A stretch of 64,000 nucleotides of DNA. Origin: an uncultured Flavobacteriales bacterium (GTDB lineage Bacteria > Bacteroidota > Bacteroidia > Flavobacteriales_D > Sanyastnellaceae). Of this stretch, positions 61,901 through 64,000 are shown one piece after another. The notes beneath the pieces were generated by a model, which saw only the letters and a list, made by a program, of their open reading frames with translations, made no database searches and was not told the DNA's origin. The first letter of the stretch is position 1, and every line of letters begins with the position of its first letter. The translations under genes were made by a program, and so were the position numbers. The stretch lies in the NCBI GenBank assembly GCA_905478325.1, contig CAJQIB010000008.1:186001-250000 (forward strand), given 5' to 3'.

Positions 61901-62332
61901 TTTCAGCGTGAGGTCATTCCAAATGTCTGTATACCGCATCACCGCTTTGCGACACGCATCATTGTATTCTTCAACAGATAGCTTAACTCCGATGTCTTCC
62001 TTGGTAATCCCCAGCTCTTTTTCAACGCCAAGCTCAACAGGAAGACCGTGGGTGTCCCAACCGGCCTTGCGCTCTACACGGTATCCCTTGAGGGTATGAA
62101 ATCGACAGAAAATGTCCTTGATCGCCCGGGCCATGACATGATGAATGCCGGGTTTCCCGTTGGCTGAAGGCGGACCCTCAAAGAAAACATAGGGCCGATC
62201 AGCCGGTCGAGAATCGATGCTTTTCTGGAACGTATTCTCGCGCTCCCAATCACTTAAAATTGATTGTGCGATTTCAGGCAAGTTCAAACTGCCCCGTTCG
62301 GGAAATGAATTCGGATGGAGTGACTTGGACAT
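58916..62332 (-). CDS. ileS: Isoleucyl-tRNA synthetase
   Basis: Class I synthetase, 1138 residues, longer than E. coli IleS (about 940) and of the eukaryote-like (type 2) form common in Bacteroidota. Features: NGKPGIHHVMARAIKDIF (HIGH region, near residue 60), KAGWDTHGLPVE, the editing domain with VDFLAWTTTPWTL and GTGIVHTAPTFGADD, and the KMSKS loop in LKMSKRLGNGVDP. The anticodon domain follows, then a C-terminal extension (about 970-1138). This type is often less sensitive to mupirocin, a known family trait, not tested here. A CACCTG-AATG-CAGGTG hairpin lies in its leader (62352-62367). Confidence 0.96.
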   Translation of the reverse strand: MSKSLHPNSFPERGSLNLPEIAQSILSDWERENTFQKSIDSRPADRPYVFFEGPPSANGKPGIHHVMARAIKDIFCRFHTLKGYRVERKAGWDTHGLPVELGVEKELGITKEDIGVKLSVEEYNDACRKAVMRYTDIWNDLTLKMGYWVDMETPYVTYENKYIESVWWLIKQMNDKGLLYKGYTIQPYSPAAGTGLSTHELNQPGAYQDVKDTTVVAQFRALPESAARLREHIAPEKRTALAELPVDFLAWTTTPWTLSSNTALTVGPKIMYVLVSTTNRYTETKGLVVLAESLLSKQFGGKNAPEHEVLAHVVGADLCGERYEPLFDWAEPMDGVAGAFQIIPGDFVTTEDGTGIVHTAPTFGADDARVAQAAGVPPMLVDDGMGHGVPLVDMQGRIREGIGPFAGRYVKQEFYPEGTAPERSVDVEIAILLKERGQAFIVEKYEHNYPHCWRTDKPILYYPLDSWFIRSTAAKERMQELNKTIRWKPASTGSGRFGKWLENLNDWNLSRSRFWGIPIPIWSTEDGLEQVCIGSIEELKTRCDESVSAGLMERNPLTEFVVGDFSKSNYDVFDLHKHKVDEVVLKSADGRPMRRESDLIDVWFDSGSMPYAQWHYPFENKEKIDQGSAFPADFIAEGVDQTRGWFFTLHAIATMVFDSVAYKSVVSNGLVLDKNGLKMSKRLGNGVDPFVTLEKYGADATRWYMISNAQPWDNLKFDENGIGEVQRKFFGTLHNTYNFLVLYANIDGYNGSEEPIAHADRPEIDRWVLSRLHSLIAEVDQAYQDLEPTKAARAIQSFTIDELSNWHVRLSRRRFWKGELTADKMSAYQTLVECLKTVSILGSPIAPFYLDRLFRDLNAGLANPTETESVHLTSFPEVHEAWIDLELEARMALAQQLSSQVLSLRKREKLRVRQPLRRILVPVLNDDMARRLKAVESLILSEVNVKELQILRDGDDSDVTIVKRIKPDFKSLGPRFGKRMKSLATAVSALDADGIERLESTGSIEVEPADGLGTAEVLLTDVEISTEDIPGWLVASASGVTVALDIVLDESLRSEGIARELINRIQNMRKDTGLEVTDRIVVQLKAENDIQKAIALNMDYIRAETLADEIHWSEVDSKEEVILDDGQTIWMTLKKVNR

Positions 62333-62351
62333 GGGATGCGCTATTCGATAA

Positions 62352-62367
62352 CACCTGCATTCAGGTG
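62352..62367 (-). other. Leader hairpin between pyk and ileS
   Basis: A perfect six-base stem (CACCTG/CAGGTG) with a 4-base loop, 19 bases before the ileS ATG and 47 after the pyk stop. It could be a weak terminator for pyk, an mRNA end, or a leader structure. There is no T-box-like sequence and no T-run. Confidence 0.3.
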
Positions 62368-62414
62368 CCGCGAAGATAACAATGCAACAGCTGCAAACGA
62401 ATGAAGTCCGAAGC

Positions 62415-63833
62415 TTATACTTGGCTCAATTTCACCATGTTCGTCATGCCGGCCTCGGCAATTGGCATACTCGCCAAGTGGACAACCATATCTCCCGTTT
62501 CAACCTGCCCAAGCTTTGTCAGTTCGAACTTGATATCTGCGATGGTGTGATCTGTACTCACCATTTTCTGATAGGGATACGCTGTAACACCCCAAACCAA
62601 AGCCATTTGGCCCAGAATTTTCTTGTTCGCTGTGAACATGTAAATATGTGCTTTCGGCCGCTGGCTTGAAACCTGGATCGCCGTATAGCCGCTAAACGTC
62701 ATGGTTACTATTGCTTTGGCCTCGACACGCTTTGCCAATCGACATGCATTGTAGCACATACTATCGCTGACAAATCGTTCATCACTTTTGCTCAAAGGGG
62801 GGCGTTCATAGTAGTACATGCCGTCATGGACTTCCATAGACTCTACGATCAGCGTCATGGCCGAAACCGCTTCCACAGGATATGCTCCGACCGATGTCTC
62901 AGCACTGAGCATCACAGCATCCGCTCCATCCAAAACAGCGTTGGCAACATCATTGACTTCAGCCCTTGTCGGAACAGCACTTTCAATCATGGACTCCATC
63001 ATCTGTGTTGCCACGATTACGGGGCGTCCAATGGCCATGCAGCGACGGATAATGTCCTTTTGCACCATGGGCACTTCTTGCATCGGAATCTCCACACCAA
63101 GATCTCCACGCGCCACCATCACAGCATCGGTTGCTTCTAGGATCGCATCCAAATCTTCCAACGCTTCTGGCTTCTCTATTTTCGCAATGATCCGAGCATG
63201 CTTGCCGGCTTTTTGTATCAAGCCACGCAATTCGTGGATGTCAGCGGCATTGCGCACAAAGGACAATCCAATCCAATCAACATCTTGTTCCAATGCGAAG
63301 TCCAAGTCGCTTGCGTCTTTGGGCGTGATACAGGGCAATGAAATCGCTGTAGAAGGAAGATTAATGCCCTTTCTTGGCTTCAGCACACCGCCATGGATGA
63401 CTTTACACGTTACGGCATCTTTTCCATTGGTCTCCACCACATGCAACCGCAACTTCCCATCGTCCAACAGCACGGGTTCACCAGCCTGAACGTCTCGGGC
63501 AAATTCCGCGTAATTCGTAAACACTTCATTTCCTGATCCCACACCGTTACCGGTACGAATGGTAACGGTTTCACCAGTGACCAAGTCCATTTTTCCTCCC
63601 TCGATATCACCTACACGTAATTTTGGACCCTGCAAGTCAGCAAGCAAAGCGGTATGGGTACCTAATTTCTCATCGACAGCACGAATGGCCTTAACGGTTG
63701 CTCCATGTACCGCGTATTCTCCATGAGAAAAGTTCAATCGCGCCACGTTCATTCCAGCCTGAATCAATTGCGTCAAAACCGCTTCTGATGAAGAGGCGGG
63801 ACCCATGGTTGCCACTATTTTCGTTCGTTTCAT
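62415..63833 (-). CDS. pyk: Pyruvate kinase
   Basis: The last glycolytic step, phosphoenolpyruvate to pyruvate with ATP formation; 472 residues. Motifs are intact: RTKIVATMGPAS at the start, MNVARLNFSHGEY, the active-site helix IIAKIEKPEALEDLDAIL, then VMVARGDLGVEIPMQEVPMVQKDII and ATQMMESMI. The C-terminal domain carries AIVTMTFSGYTA. The start ATG at 63833 overlaps the stop of the upstream IPExxxVDY-family gene (ATGA); a run of eight A precedes the ATG. Confidence 0.96.
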   Translation of the reverse strand: MKRTKIVATMGPASSSEAVLTQLIQAGMNVARLNFSHGEYAVHGATVKAIRAVDEKLGTHTALLADLQGPKLRVGDIEGGKMDLVTGETVTIRTGNGVGSGNEVFTNYAEFARDVQAGEPVLLDDGKLRLHVVETNGKDAVTCKVIHGGVLKPRKGINLPSTAISLPCITPKDASDLDFALEQDVDWIGLSFVRNAADIHELRGLIQKAGKHARIIAKIEKPEALEDLDAILEATDAVMVARGDLGVEIPMQEVPMVQKDIIRRCMAIGRPVIVATQMMESMIESAVPTRAEVNDVANAVLDGADAVMLSAETSVGAYPVEAVSAMTLIVESMEVHDGMYYYERPPLSKSDERFVSDSMCYNACRLAKRVEAKAIVTMTFSGYTAIQVSSQRPKAHIYMFTANKKILGQMALVWGVTAYPYQKMVSTDHTIADIKFELTKLGQVETGDMVVHLASMPIAEAGMTNMVKLSQV

Positions 63834-64000
63834 TTTTTTTCGTTTCCTTCCAAATGCAGGCTGCTCGTTTCAGCCAAGTCAAGCAAAGCAAGATGTTCCA
63901 TCGCTCCTGAATGAAGCGGGTCTAACATCTGCGTATACACAACGGCCGAACAGCTTTTTAACTTTGACAGCCATTCATCTCCCGACAATCCCCCCTCGCC
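63830..64000 (-). CDS. IPExxxVDY-family protein, C-terminal part (cut by window end)
   Basis: An open frame of 56 codons plus TGA with no start inside the window, reading leftwards from base 64000. It gives GEGGLSGDEWLSKLKSCSAV, then VYTQMLDPLHSGAMEHLALLD and a short acidic end LEGNEKK. The VYTQ-LDP pattern and the position directly before pyk (ATGA overlap) match the small IPExxxVDY proteins of Bacteroidota, of unknown function. The N-terminus with the name-giving motif lies outside. Codon usage and the overlap make it a real gene. Confidence 0.72.
   Translation of the reverse strand, partial: GEGGLSGDEWLSKLKSCSAVVYTQMLDPLHSGAMEHLALLDLAETSSLHLEGNEKK

Overview
This is an ordinary chromosomal stretch of a free-living member of Bacteroidota, most likely a flavobacterium in the broad sense (order Flavobacteriales). 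The grounds are the gene content: a gliding lipoprotein GldH, a secreted metalloprotease with a type IX secretion (T9SS) tail, CarboxypepD-type TonB receptors, DUF2480, DUF4271, DUF6089, DUF6341/DUF6427-like and IPExxxVDY-family proteins, a large two-barrel IspG, and TAnnTTTG-like promoter boxes. The genus cannot be fixed from the sequence alone. Coding density is very high. There are about 52 complete genes, two cut by the window edges (murI at the left, an IPExxxVDY protein at the right) and one tRNA. No intergenic gap exceeds about 110 bases. I see no insertion sequence, prophage, CRISPR array, rRNA or plasmid-type gene.

Layout. 1-7523 (minus) is an envelope cluster: CBS protein, nadK, DUF6089 protein, uppS, bamA, two ompH/skp chaperones and murI, several joined by ATGA overlaps. 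7598-9102 (plus) holds pdxJ and an alpha/beta hydrolase. 9104-11785 is a ClC-type anion transporter with CBS domains, divergent from a tandem universal stress protein. 11799-18585 (minus) is a long co-oriented run: kbl, an FAD amine oxidoreductase, a GbsR/MarR regulator, ferritin, then a YfiR-like periplasmic protein, a TPR protein and a membrane HAMP-PP2C (SpoIIE) phosphatase. ldcA and metG are divergent, followed by tRNA-Thr(CGT) with a strong terminator. 21880-25857 (minus) holds a TonB receptor and asd. 25942-34524 (plus) runs from a very large lamin-tail-domain secreted protein through DUF4271, hemD, rnpA and a C-terminal processing protease to an O-antigen-ligase-like protein, meeting a fused GT2-GT9 glycosyltransferase. 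36434-46664 is mostly plus: purD, DUF6427-like, purQ, dxs, DUF2480, polA, a lipoprotein and a small secreted protein, with a DUF6341-like small membrane protein on the other strand. 46775-55823 is mostly minus: T9SS metalloprotease, gldH, ricT, holB, a haem-type TonB receptor and recO, with one rhodanese lipoprotein on plus. The end carries ispG (plus) and lspA, a DksA-like protein, ileS and pyk (minus).

How the genes fit together. Outer-membrane biogenesis (BamA, Skp-like chaperones, UppS, MurI, LspA, Ldc), lipopolysaccharide assembly (O-antigen ligase, GT2-GT9) and T9SS/gliding functions (GldH, the sorted protease) form one theme. Isoprenoid supply is spread over dxs, ispG and uppS, and purine synthesis over purD and purQ.

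No clearly new large system is present. The most interesting points are: a matched pair of palindromes (TACTTTCA-N8-TGAAA) that brackets the kbl-oxidoreductase-gbsR unit and looks like the regulator's operator; a YfiR-TPR-phosphatase cassette in which a PP2C phosphatase stands where Pseudomonas has a diguanylate cyclase; a ClC protein with a GPGVP selectivity motif and a channel-like inner gate; the GT2-GT9 fusion; and several clean palindromes in divergent promoter regions.
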